Shown: in pieces, positions 34,198-41,103 of the stretch
Layout: each line of letters starts with the position of its first letter
How positions within the stretch are numbered: position 1 is the stretch's first letter
Source: Clostridiales bacterium
GTDB taxonomy: Bacteria > Bacillota > Clostridia > Saccharofermentanales > Saccharofermentanaceae
Assembly (NCBI GenBank): GCA_017428155.1
Contig: JAFRRJ010000032.1
Span: 1 to 43,862 of the forward strand
Reading direction: 5' to 3'
DNA length: 43,862 nt
Notes under the pieces: model-generated
Told to the model about the DNA's origin: nothing
What the model saw: the letters and a program-made list of their open reading frames with translations, nothing else
The model's database searches: none
Position numbers and translations under genes: made by a program

Positions 34198-34274
34198 GTC
34201 TCAGGGACATCCCTGACAAGCATTTTCTGTGTTTGTGTACACAAACGCGTTGCTTGCTGCTCCGTTATCCACGC
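34198..34274. repeat. inverted, diverged copy of the hairpin locus at the right end of A
   Basis: The reverse complement matches about 32335-32410. The palindrome here is GTTTGTGTACACAAAC, and the second hairpin is CAGGGA-TG-TCCCTG when read in the same sense as copy 1. Both differ from copy 1 by paired changes that preserve the stems. The rest of the 274-bp locus is absent. Confidence 0.75.
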
Positions 34275-34383
34275 GAATCAGCCCCGAAAGCAGTGTAATG
34301 GATTACAAGATTTGTGCCCTGATAGTTGCCAAAAATGACATATGCTACTTTGCTATGGCAGAGCAATCTCCTTAAACATTGAT

Positions 34384-34424
34384 ATAAAAATATAAAAACA
34401 GCCCTGCATTTCTGCAGGACTGAA
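34384..34424 (-). terminator. minus-strand Rho-independent terminator near the right end of A
   Basis: On the minus strand, CCTGCA-GAAA-TGCAGG, extended by CAG/CTG, is followed by TTTTTATATTTTT. It would stop transcripts that enter element A from element B. Confidence 0.7.
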
Positions 34425-34530
34425 CACACACGCCGGGTTAGAAAAACTAGGGTCAAACGAGGGTCAAAACTATTCAGAAATTCCCTCAAAAGCCTTAAAT
34501 CATTGATTTTGCATTTTCATGCATTCGAGT

Positions 34531-34572
34531 GCCGTGGCATACAAATAGTACTTTTATCATAATTACGATTCG
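34531..34572. repeat. right attachment repeat of A / left attachment repeat of B
   Basis: This is the second copy of the ptp 5'-end repeat, in direct orientation to 30519-30560. Four substitutions occur, and those inside the coding part are silent or conservative (R3 to K). It is followed on the right by arm-type repeats and an integrase 3' end, the same order as at the left end of A, so it also bounds element B. Confidence 0.75.
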
Positions 34573-34784
34573 TGACGTTTTACTACGAAATGCTTGATAT
34601 TATTGGGCTTATACGGCTTTTATTAGGTTCAGCGAGAATCACTTATCGTAGTGTATTTTCACTTATCATTTCCCGAAAAAGGTTCAAAAACGGGTTCAAA
34701 AATTAAGTTTTGAACCCGCAGTTTTTAAACATATCGGGTACGCAAGTCGTTAAACCAAATACCATTAAACTATTTCGTGTGATT

Positions 34785-35048
34785 TTACACAATACCAAGT
34801 CGAATAACTTCAGCGACAGCATCTTCAAAGCCAACATGATCATATGTGTTAAGTGTTACACCTATCTCTGAATGTCCCATAAGGTATTGAAGGGTTTTTG
34901 GGTTCATTCCGTTCTTGGCCATATTTGAACAGTATGTGTGTCTGCAAACATGAGGTGTAATTACTGGAAGAGGTACCTTATATATGCTGTTGTACTTATC
35001 CCTAATATGCTGAAATCGCTTTTCCCAATGAATTGAATACATTACCTT
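34785..35048 (-). pseudogene. integrase 3' remnant in element B
   Basis: The last 86 codons match residues 313-398 of the element A integrase (VMYSIHWEKRFQHI, HVCRHTYCSNMAKNGMNP, YLMGHSEIGVTLNTY), including H, R, H and Y of the active site. The arm-binding and core-binding domains and the catalytic arginine R225 are missing. Homology begins at about 35048, where it meets the relaxase gene out of frame. Confidence 0.85.
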
Positions 35049-36060
35049 TTGGGATATATTCCCTTTTAGTAGGTTTACATATATAAGAATAGAGCCTAAT
35101 ACAATACCGGCGATATGTCAGAGGAAGACCCTTTATGTCGGGAGATGGATCTTTGTCCCATTTACGATTGTTATTGCCTTCGACTAATAAAGGCACACCA
35201 GGAACGAGTGTGTTCTGAATGATGCGCCTTCTGATTGAATCGTAATCGTAGTTCGGTCCTAACCCTCGGAATCTGAAAAAGCCTTTAGCCCCCGGAGGTT
35301 TAAGTCCTGGATGTTCATACTGAGTTCCATCCTTCTTGAAGAATTTAAACTCGTATCCCATTTCTTTAAGAGTCTGAGCAAACTGCTTTTCTGTGCGTGA
35401 GAGTTTAATTGCATAGTCGATATCTTCTCTGATAAGACCTCTAACAGTTGTCTTACCCTGTCTTTCAGCCATCCACTCATCGTAAGACCTCTTTCTGGTA
35501 ATCGAAGGTGACTCGATGACATGAAGGTTAGCCTCTCTGCAAAGTTTGTCGCTCACACTCATCATCTGTCTATAATCAGCCTTAGTTCTTCGAAATTTGA
35601 TCCCATCAACAAATGAGACAGAGTTTATTAGAAAATGATTATGGTAATGACCAGTATTTAGATGTGTTGCAACAACGACTTCAAATCTGTCGCCCCACAA
35701 CTCCCGTGCAAGTGCTACTCCGATTTCATGCGCTTTCTCAGCAGTTATTTCACCATCACCTTCGCGAAAAGCTTGATAGCCGTGATAAGCAAGCCTGCCA
35801 TTTGTTTTTCCCCAAGATAGTTTAGTTTGAAGGAAATCATCGGCTGCTGTTTTAGGTGAGCAGTTGATCCCGGTTACAAACATCATCTGTTCAGTTTTGT
35901 CACTGTTCTCAACATAATTAACTACATCTCCAACAGCTTTACGCGCGGCTAAAGCTTCAGGGGCAAGTTCTGGCTTCTCGATGGTCTTATCAGGGTTTTC
36001 AATATATTTGAGCACACTGTCGACTCGATGCGTTACAGCCCATATGGAAGTTACTGCCAT
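35002..36060 (-). pseudogene. relaxase/mobilisation nuclease, 3'-truncated by deletion
   Basis: Reading from ATG at 36060, about 340 genuine residues are followed by about 12 codons read out of frame through integrase DNA to a stop. The N-terminus is MAVTSIWAVTHRVDSVLKYI, and the metal-binding histidines H133, H138, H140 and H142 are in THLNTGHYHNHFLIN, the HUH relaxase centre. The catalytic domain is complete, so nicking may survive, but the C-terminal region normally present in this family is gone. The start overlaps the mobC stop (TAATG). The frame upstream to 36129 is mobC sequence, not part of this protein. Confidence 0.8.
35040..35052. other. deletion junction joining relaxase and integrase genes
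   Basis: On the minus strand the relaxase frame runs to about AAAGGT and the integrase frame begins at GTAATGTATTC. In element A the corresponding integrase sequence reads GGCAAAGTAATGTATTC. Only a few bases (around AAAG and GTAATG) are shared, which suggests an illegitimate or short-homology event. Confidence 0.65.
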
Positions 36061-36401
36061 TATTTGCCACCAGGATTCCTGAATGTTTGGTATAGCATAT
36101 TTACCGCACCATGAATTTCCTCTGAACAACTGTTAAGTTCTTCATCGTAATATTCACCAATCGTATTGAGTTTAAAAAGCACCTGATCCAAGTTGGTTCC
36201 GATTCTCTTCAATTCCCAAATCAGTTTCCTGAACTCTGTCGGTGGAGCGGCAGTTACTTTACCGTTTTTGATAAGCTGTCTGCAATACTCGTTTATCGTC
36301 AAGCCTGATTTTTGCACGTTTGTCAGGAGGTGTTCGTATTCATCATCACTTAAGTAGAGGTAAATTCTGTTCTTCCTCTTGCGGTTATATTGTTGTTCCA
36401 T
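36060..36401 (-). CDS. mobC: mobilisation accessory protein MobC
   Basis: The 113-residue basic protein has a ribbon-helix-helix-like start (KNRIYLYLSDDEYEHLLTNV), the core SGLTINEYCRQLI and the family segment LIWELKRIGTNLDQVLFKLN. MobC proteins bind beside oriT and help the relaxase nick. The ATG at 36401 has AAAGGAG upstream. It is coupled to the relaxase by TAATG. The hairpin locus lies about 70 bases upstream, consistent with an origin of transfer there. Confidence 0.88.
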   Translation of the reverse strand: MEQQYNRKRKNRIYLYLSDDEYEHLLTNVQKSGLTINEYCRQLIKNGKVTAAPPTEFRKLIWELKRIGTNLDQVLFKLNTIGEYYDEELNSCSEEIHGAVNMLYQTFRNPGGK

Positions 36402-36467
36402 GCCATATTTCTCCTTTGTTTTCTTGTCTGGTTCTGAGCGTTCAAATTTGGTAGTTCCATGTTGTAA

Positions 36468-36740
36468 CAAGCAACGCGTTTGTGTACACAAACACGAAAA
36501 ATGCTTGTCAGGGGAGCCCCTGAAACCCTGTGGATGCCTTCGGCTTTTGCGGGAGTATATTCAGTTGTCAAAGTTCGATGAAGGTTACATACCCCTTTAC
36601 TAACTAGAAATGGGAGAGGGCAAAATTATGTGGTCTTTCTGTAGAAAAATGTGTCAAAATGTTCCCTTCACTATTACTGGACATTGACCCCCATTTTGGC
36701 CCCACGCTTTTTGCGAAAATTTTGAAAATGTAATATTACA
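36468..36740. repeat. hairpin-rich repeat, copy 2 (transfer-origin candidate of B)
   Basis: This 273-bp copy of 32353-32626 has the palindrome GTTTGTGTACACAAAC at 36478-36493 and the hairpin CAGGGG-AG-CCCCTG at 36509-36522. The match stops at 36740, exactly inside the palindrome that is complete in element A (AAAATGTAATATTACA is kept, the TTTT half is lost). That point is thus a breakpoint or the limit of a shared module. Confidence 0.75.
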
Positions 36741-36843
36741 GTCGAAGGGTTTTATTGTTAAAGAAGTGGCTTTAATAGACATTGCTTTTATTATGTGATA
36801 ATAAACGTAGAATTGCGGCGGACGTCTGCGGACTAAGCCTAGG

Positions 36844-36870
36844 GAGGCCGGATGCGTCCGGCCTCTTTTT
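36844..36870 (+). terminator. strong orphan Rho-independent terminator
   Basis: GAGGCCGGA and TCCGGCCTC form a perfect 9-bp stem with a TGCG loop, followed by five T residues and CTTTATTT. No plus-strand open reading frame precedes it within element B. Confidence 0.85.
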
Positions 36871-37005
36871 CTTTATTTAGACAAATTTGCCATAATCAGC
36901 AAGCGTTTACAAAAGTTAAATCCTAATTTAATCTCAGTTTTAAATATCTTCATTATTGATAATTTGATGCAGTATACTCACTATTTTTTACGCACGTACT
37001 TTAAT

Positions 37006-37032
37006 GGTTCAAACACAATATATATATGAACC
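37006..37032 (+). promoter_or_regulatory. inverted repeat upstream of the XRE gene promoter
   Basis: GGTTCA and TGAACC are separated by 15 AT-rich bases. The right arm ends one base before the -35 hexamer at 37034. It is a plausible operator for autoregulation by the HTH protein encoded downstream. Confidence 0.45.
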
Positions 37033-37033
37033 G

Positions 37034-37061
37034 TTGACAAATTTATAGTACAAGTGATAAC
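37034..37061 (+). promoter_or_regulatory. promoter of the XRE-type gene
   Basis: A consensus TTGACA (37034-37039) is followed after 16 bases by GATAAC (37056-37061). The start codon is 33 bases further on, after AAGGAG. Confidence 0.55.
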
Positions 37062-37093
37062 ATGATGGTACAAAGATTATAAGGAGAAGAATT

Positions 37094-38044
37094 ATGTCTC
37101 GGCAGTTTAATGAGGCCATGGAAGGTCTCTTTGAAATTTATGGTGAAGAGTACAGGCTTATTAAGCCTAAGAACATAGATGAATTGAGTCGCGCATTGGA
37201 AGTAAGGTCAGCGTTACAATCGTATCTAAGTGGTCTTATGAACGATGAAGAATCGGGTGACTATAGTGATCTTTTGCGTGTGCAGGATGAAAATATTAAT
37301 GATTTTATTGGTTCTTTGGGCGAATACGATAACAGTCACCTGATCAATAATATTAATTATTTCATGCGGAAGCTTAATTTGCGCATGGGGGAACTTGAGC
37401 AACTTATTGGCGTAAGCGCAGGGTATATCTCTCGTACTGCAAAGGAAAAATCTGCTAAGAAACTCAGTATCGATGTTGTTTGGAAGATAGCAAAATTGTT
37501 TGAGGTTGATATCAGAACGCTTATCGAGGTTGATTTGATGATTCCAAATAGCAATGCCAATCTGGTTACCCAGTTTCTTGATAAGCTCTGTAAGCAAACA
37601 GCACGGAACGAAATAAAGTGGGAAAATCGTGGAGGAGCAATGTGCTATCTCTCGGATGCCTTACGGAACACAGGATTATTTACAGAGGAAGATGGTACGG
37701 TTATCTATCACGCAAATGATCACATGAATCCAAATTATAAGTATGTGCTTGCAGATGATGTTTATACCTGTTCTTCAATTGTAAACGGTAAGGAATTTGC
37801 AATGATCGGGTTTGGGATAGATAATAAAGACGAGTCGTACTTTCTGGATTATGTTTTCCTTACACCAAAGAGTATTAATGGAAAAACAAGATACATCGTT
37901 GAGAAAGCTTTTTTTTCGAGTGACGACAGGTTCCGTGTAATAGAAAACAAAGGGGAGCAATTAATGAGCCTTGTTCAAACACAGGAAATGGATGCAGACA
38001 TTTCTCCAGAAGTAAGAAGCATAATTGCCGATTATATAAATTAA
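37094..38044 (+). CDS. XRE-family helix-turn-helix protein with large C-terminal domain
   Basis: The 316-residue protein has an N-terminal helical region (1-85) and an XRE-type HTH at about 90-150 (LIGVSAGYISRTAKEKSAKKL, IDVVWKIAKLFEVDIRTLIE). A C-terminal domain of about 150 residues follows (NEIKWENRGGAMCYLSDAL onward) that I do not recognise. It is probably a regulator of this island or the sensor part of a defence system. The AAGGAG site is 8 bases before the ATG. Codon and base use are AT-rich, unlike the chromosome to the left. Confidence 0.75.
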   Translation: MSRQFNEAMEGLFEIYGEEYRLIKPKNIDELSRALEVRSALQSYLSGLMNDEESGDYSDLLRVQDENINDFIGSLGEYDNSHLINNINYFMRKLNLRMGELEQLIGVSAGYISRTAKEKSAKKLSIDVVWKIAKLFEVDIRTLIEVDLMIPNSNANLVTQFLDKLCKQTARNEIKWENRGGAMCYLSDALRNTGLFTEEDGTVIYHANDHMNPNYKYVLADDVYTCSSIVNGKEFAMIGFGIDNKDESYFLDYVFLTPKSINGKTRYIVEKAFFSSDDRFRVIENKGEQLMSLVQTQEMDADISPEVRSIIADYIN

Positions 38045-38154
38045 GGATTAACGGACTAATCTGCAACGCCTGGGAGCATTATATGATCCTAAAGAGGATT
38101 TCTAAGAATAGTTAGAAGAGAATATTTATAACATTTAAGATGGAAGGGAAATAC

Positions 38155-39054
38155 ATGAGTAGTGTTGTTTTAGAATTACAAAAAGAAGTTACTCAACCTA
38201 ATTGTGATATAGTTTCTATCCTGAGAAGGGCACATCTAATAGCTACTAAGTTAGGGTTAAAAGATTTTAATCAGTGGATAATTAACGAGTTAAATGGATA
38301 TAGTATTCAAAAAGATGCTCCTGAGTATCGTACCGTATCAGGACAACTTAAGGCGTTTAATCCGTATGGTGGCTGGATTCCTGTCATGCTTAACGAACCG
38401 GATTTAGAAGGCATAATCTGTCATCCTAAAATGATAAACTCTATTTCAGAAATTGTATCCCTTTGTAAAGGGGATAGCTCACGCATAATAATGCCGCTTC
38501 CGGCAGAAATACAAAAAGGTATAAATGAAATGTGCAATAATCCAATTCCTATGCAAATGGCTCTTCACATTCCTTCTACTGCAGCAGCAGATATAATTGA
38601 GAAAGTGAAAAACACTCTGATTGAGTGGACATTAGAACTTGAAGCAAAGGGTGTTTTGGGAGAAGGAATGAGTTTTAGTGAACATGAAAAAGAACTTGCA
38701 AAGTCTATTCCACAGCAAGTATATAATTACTATGGATCAACAAACGTGATAAACGGAACAACAGAAAATCTTCAAGCCAATGCAGGAAATATTGTTACTG
38801 CACATTTTGACTATGAAGTAGCGAAAAAAGCTGTAGATGAAATTGACGATGACATACAAAATAGTGCTGAATTATCGCAAGAGGATAAAGAAGAAGCTCT
38901 TGAATTTCTGCGTGATATAAGAAATAAAATAGAAACAAAGAAAAAAGATGCGGTAATAAAGGCGGCGCTTGTTGGGCTGAAAGACTTTTTGATCAGCACT
39001 GGCGCCGGATTAACGGTTGCCGTGATACAAGCAAAAATGCAGGGATTGTTTTAA
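38155..39054 (+). CDS. AbiTii-like abortive infection protein
   Basis: The 299-residue protein begins with the AbiTii domain pattern: an N-terminal helix, then DIVSILRRAHLIATKLGLKD, FNQWIINELNGY and a YRTVSGQLKAFNPYGGW strand region (about 1-175). Residues 225-275 are a charged coiled coil, and the last 25 residues form a hydrophobic helix (LISTGAGLTVAVIQA) that may contact a membrane. AbiTii proteins are linked to phage abortive infection. The start at 38155 has GGAAGGG 6 bases upstream; an in-frame ATG at 38140 overlaps that site. It stands as a single gene, about 110 bases after the XRE gene. Confidence 0.75.
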   Translation: MSSVVLELQKEVTQPNCDIVSILRRAHLIATKLGLKDFNQWIINELNGYSIQKDAPEYRTVSGQLKAFNPYGGWIPVMLNEPDLEGIICHPKMINSISEIVSLCKGDSSRIIMPLPAEIQKGINEMCNNPIPMQMALHIPSTAAADIIEKVKNTLIEWTLELEAKGVLGEGMSFSEHEKELAKSIPQQVYNYYGSTNVINGTTENLQANAGNIVTAHFDYEVAKKAVDEIDDDIQNSAELSQEDKEEALEFLRDIRNKIETKKKDAVIKAALVGLKDFLISTGAGLTVAVIQAKMQGLF

Positions 39055-39084
39055 TCAGAATCAACAGTATCCTTAGGCATTTTA

Positions 39085-39171
39085 TTGAAGAACTATAATT
39101 ATGAGCTTTATGATGAAATAAAGAAAGATGGGGTTCTCATTACCCAATCGAAGCTCATACTAAGGTATTAA
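39085..39171 (+). pseudogene. possible remnant of a nucleotidyltransferase 3' end
   Basis: A 28-codon frame reads YNYELYDEIKKDGVLI near its middle. It resembles the C-terminal end of small MNT-type nucleotidyltransferases, which often finish in a KEGVLIY-like motif. There is no upstream part of the gene. This is a weak resemblance and could be chance. Confidence 0.2.
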
Positions 39172-39267
39172 TGATGATATATGAGCGATAGGTATGATAT
39201 CACTGAAAGAGTGATTCTTTAAATAGCATCTTTTTAAAATTTTGTTGTATTTACTGAGCTTCTATAT

Positions 39268-39296
39268 TTGACGCTGATCACTTACGACTATATAAT
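39268..39296 (+). promoter_or_regulatory. consensus promoter of the AlbA_2 gene
   Basis: TTGACG (39268-39273) and a perfect TATAAT (39291-39296) are 17 bases apart. Transcription would start near 39303, inside the operator. Confidence 0.75.
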
Positions 39297-39319
39297 TTAG
39301 TCGTAAGCTAAGTCGTAAG
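39281..39319 (+). promoter_or_regulatory. operator palindrome enclosing the -10 box, plus an extra half-site
   Basis: CTTACGACTA (39281-39290) and TAGTCGTAAG (39298-39307) are perfect 10-bp arms around TATAATT. A third half-site, AGTCGTAAG, follows at 39311-39319. A bound repressor would cover the -10 box and the start of transcription. The likely binder is the downstream protein, which ends in a winged helix. Confidence 0.75.
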
Positions 39320-39348
39320 TGAAATCGTATGTTTATAGGAGACAACAT

Positions 39349-40872
39349 ATGGCAATTCCCATCACAATTGAGAAGTTATTAACGGAGAATATCGTTGAAT
39401 GGGCGAGAATAGAGTTTAAAGAGGGATGGAATCCGGAAACAACTTTGAAGACCATAAGCGCTTTTGCTAATGATATAGACAACTGGGGTGGTGGCTATAT
39501 CGTTATAGGTGCTAAAGAGAAAGACGGGAAAATAGTCAGACCGGTAAAGGGTATTTCACCTGATTCAGTAGATAAGATACAAAAGGAACTTCTTAGGTAT
39601 TGTAAGTATCTAAGACCTGTATATATTCCGCAAACAGAGCCTGTTATGTTTGATGGGCAGATGCTTCTTTTAATATGGTGTCCGGGTGGGTATGAAAGAC
39701 CATATGCATGTCCTAAGTCACCAGATTCGAAAAATAGCGGGAAAATATACTATATTCGTAAGCTGTCCAGCACAATTGAAGCTACCGACTTAGATGTTAA
39801 GGAATTAATGTCATTAACGCATAATGTTCCGTTTGACGACAGGATCAATCCCAAAGCCGAAATGAAGGATCTAAAGTATCCGATTATCAGAAATTACCTT
39901 CAGAATGTAAACAGCAGCTTAATTAATGAGATTGATAACTTGGATACGATTCAAATAGCAAAGGATTTACGAATCGCAGATGGACCAACGGAATACTATA
40001 AACCGCTAAATGTTGGTCTATTGTTCTTTAATGATCATCCGGAATCGTTTTTTCCTTATAGCCAAATAGAAGTTGTTAATATTCCTGATCCAACAGGCCA
40101 GGGAATGGAAGAACGCATTTTCGCAGGACCGATAGATGAACAGCTGCGGGATTCACTCAGTTACATAAAGAATAATGTAATCGCCGAGAAGATATTTAAG
40201 GTCCCAGGACAAGCTGAAGCTGTAAGAGTTAAGAACTACAGTTATGAGGCAATAGAGGAATTTCTATCTAATGCTATATATCATAAGTCATATCAGATCC
40301 ATGAACCGGTTACAGTAAGGATAGAAGTAGATAAGATCGAAATTACCAGCACACCAGGACCGGACAGATCTATTACAGATGAAGATATCCGCAATTATCA
40401 GATGAGAACAAGAAGATATAGAAATAGAAGAATAGGCGACTTTCTTAAAGAGTTACATCTTGTAGAAGGAAGAAATACTGGTATTCCGACTGCTATTAGA
40501 GCGATAAAAGAAAATGGTTCTCCGTTGCCACAACTCCTTACCGATGAAGAACGTTCATTTTTCTCTGTGATCATTCCAATACACGAAGCATTTTTGAATG
40601 AAAAAAATATAAATAATTTTTCTGTATCTACTGTTGACAAAACGGCACCAAAGCGTAGAACAAAAGAACAGATAAAAGCATTAATTCTGGATGCGTTGTC
40701 GGTTGAAAGTGTATCGACTAATGAATTATATAAAAAACTGGGATATTCCGGTAACGCATCAAAAACATTCAGGAGTTGCGTTGATGAATTGATAGCTGAA
40801 GGGAAGGTTCGGTATGCTGCGGAGAATAAGCAGGATTCAAATAATGTGTTGAAAATGAATAATCATGAATAG
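39349..40872 (+). CDS. AlbA_2/Schlafen-domain protein with HATPase-like and winged-helix domains
   Basis: The 507-residue protein has an N-terminal AlbA_2 (Schlafen-type) domain (about 1-145; RIEFKEGWNPE, GGGYIVIGAKEKDG). A middle part relates to HATPase_c_4 (about 240-400; YEAIEEFLSNAIYHKSY, NRRIGDFLKELHLVEGRNTG), and a C-terminal winged helix follows (about 435-495; LSVESVSTNELYKKLGY). Members are annotated as RecG-like regulators and occur in defence islands and prophages. The start at 39349 has AGGAGA 7 bases upstream; the frame also opens at a GTG (39319) inside the operator. Confidence 0.82.
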   Translation: MAIPITIEKLLTENIVEWARIEFKEGWNPETTLKTISAFANDIDNWGGGYIVIGAKEKDGKIVRPVKGISPDSVDKIQKELLRYCKYLRPVYIPQTEPVMFDGQMLLLIWCPGGYERPYACPKSPDSKNSGKIYYIRKLSSTIEATDLDVKELMSLTHNVPFDDRINPKAEMKDLKYPIIRNYLQNVNSSLINEIDNLDTIQIAKDLRIADGPTEYYKPLNVGLLFFNDHPESFFPYSQIEVVNIPDPTGQGMEERIFAGPIDEQLRDSLSYIKNNVIAEKIFKVPGQAEAVRVKNYSYEAIEEFLSNAIYHKSYQIHEPVTVRIEVDKIEITSTPGPDRSITDEDIRNYQMRTRRYRNRRIGDFLKELHLVEGRNTGIPTAIRAIKENGSPLPQLLTDEERSFFSVIIPIHEAFLNEKNINNFSVSTVDKTAPKRRTKEQIKALILDALSVESVSTNELYKKLGYSGNASKTFRSCVDELIAEGKVRYAAENKQDSNNVLKMNNHE

Positions 40873-41103
40873 TTCTTGATATTAAGGTAGGAAAAGACGT
40901 ATCAGATATAATCTAAAAAGATTATAGCGTTATTAATGTGTTTGGTTTTCAAAAACATATAAGTAGAGAACTTTTGAATTCTTAATAAAAAGTGGTAATT
41001 CATATACAGATGGTAGAATTAATTAGATATAATACCAAAATTTCTGTATAGGCATTCAGAGATTATTAAATTGTTTTCTATAATTTTGAGGTGATAGATA
41101 TTA
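40873..41103. other. AT-rich gap before the DUF4062 gene
   Basis: No gene or convincing promoter is seen. A TATAAT at 41079-41084 lies so close to the GAGGTG ribosome site (41088-41093) that it is unlikely to be the promoter. Confidence 0.4.

Larger units (their letters stand above)
30519..34572. mobile_element. integrative element A (integrase, excisionase, MATE cargo, transfer-origin-like site)
   Basis: About 4 kb lie between direct repeats of the ptp 5' end. Contents in order are arm-type repeats, a Tn916-type integrase, an excisionase, the hairpin-rich 274-bp locus, a MATE efflux gene, an inverted copy of the hairpin locus, and arm-type repeats again. There is no relaxase, coupling protein or replication gene. 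It looks like a minimal integrative element that could be mobilised only with help from elsewhere. Confidence 0.75.
34131..34784. other. noncoding junction between elements A and B
   Basis: No full gene is present. In order it holds the MATE hairpin, the inverted hairpin-locus copy, a minus-strand terminator and the doubled GGGTCAAA arm sites (34450-34468). Next come the shared attachment repeat (34531-34572) and the arm sites of element B (about 34680-34722). Reading the repeat on the minus strand from 34560 gives the first ten residues of the phosphatase (MIKVLFVCHG), then unrelated codons to an early stop. Confidence 0.6.
34531..36740. mobile_element. mobilisable element B, internally deleted; right end not identified
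   Basis: It starts at the shared attachment repeat and contains an integrase 3' remnant, a truncated relaxase, mobC and the 274-bp hairpin locus. A deletion has removed the relaxase 3' end, any xis, and the integrase 5' part. No third ptp-type repeat was found up to 43862, so the true right end may lie beyond the window or may be lost. In the first case the defence genes at 37094-42954 would be cargo. Confidence 0.65.
36741..37093. other. noncoding gap with orphan terminator upstream of the XRE gene
   Basis: No protein gene is supported. A strong terminator (36844-36870) stands without a plus-strand gene before it. It is preceded by a GC-rich stretch (36812-36843), so a small RNA ending there is possible. 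The remainder is very AT-rich and ends in the promoter and inverted repeat of the XRE-type gene. Confidence 0.5.

Noticed and set aside
34500..34560. A second phosphatase gene at the right attachment repeat
   Set aside because: Only the first ten codons match; the reading continues into unrelated sequence and soon stops, so it is an attachment-site duplicate.
36060..36129. Upstream extension of the relaxase
   Set aside because: It overlaps the end of mobC in another frame; the TAATG junction gives the natural coupled start at 36060.
41055..41084. Promoter TTCAGA-18-TATAAT for the DUF4062 gene
   Set aside because: The transcript would begin within the ribosome binding site at 41088-41093, leaving too little leader.
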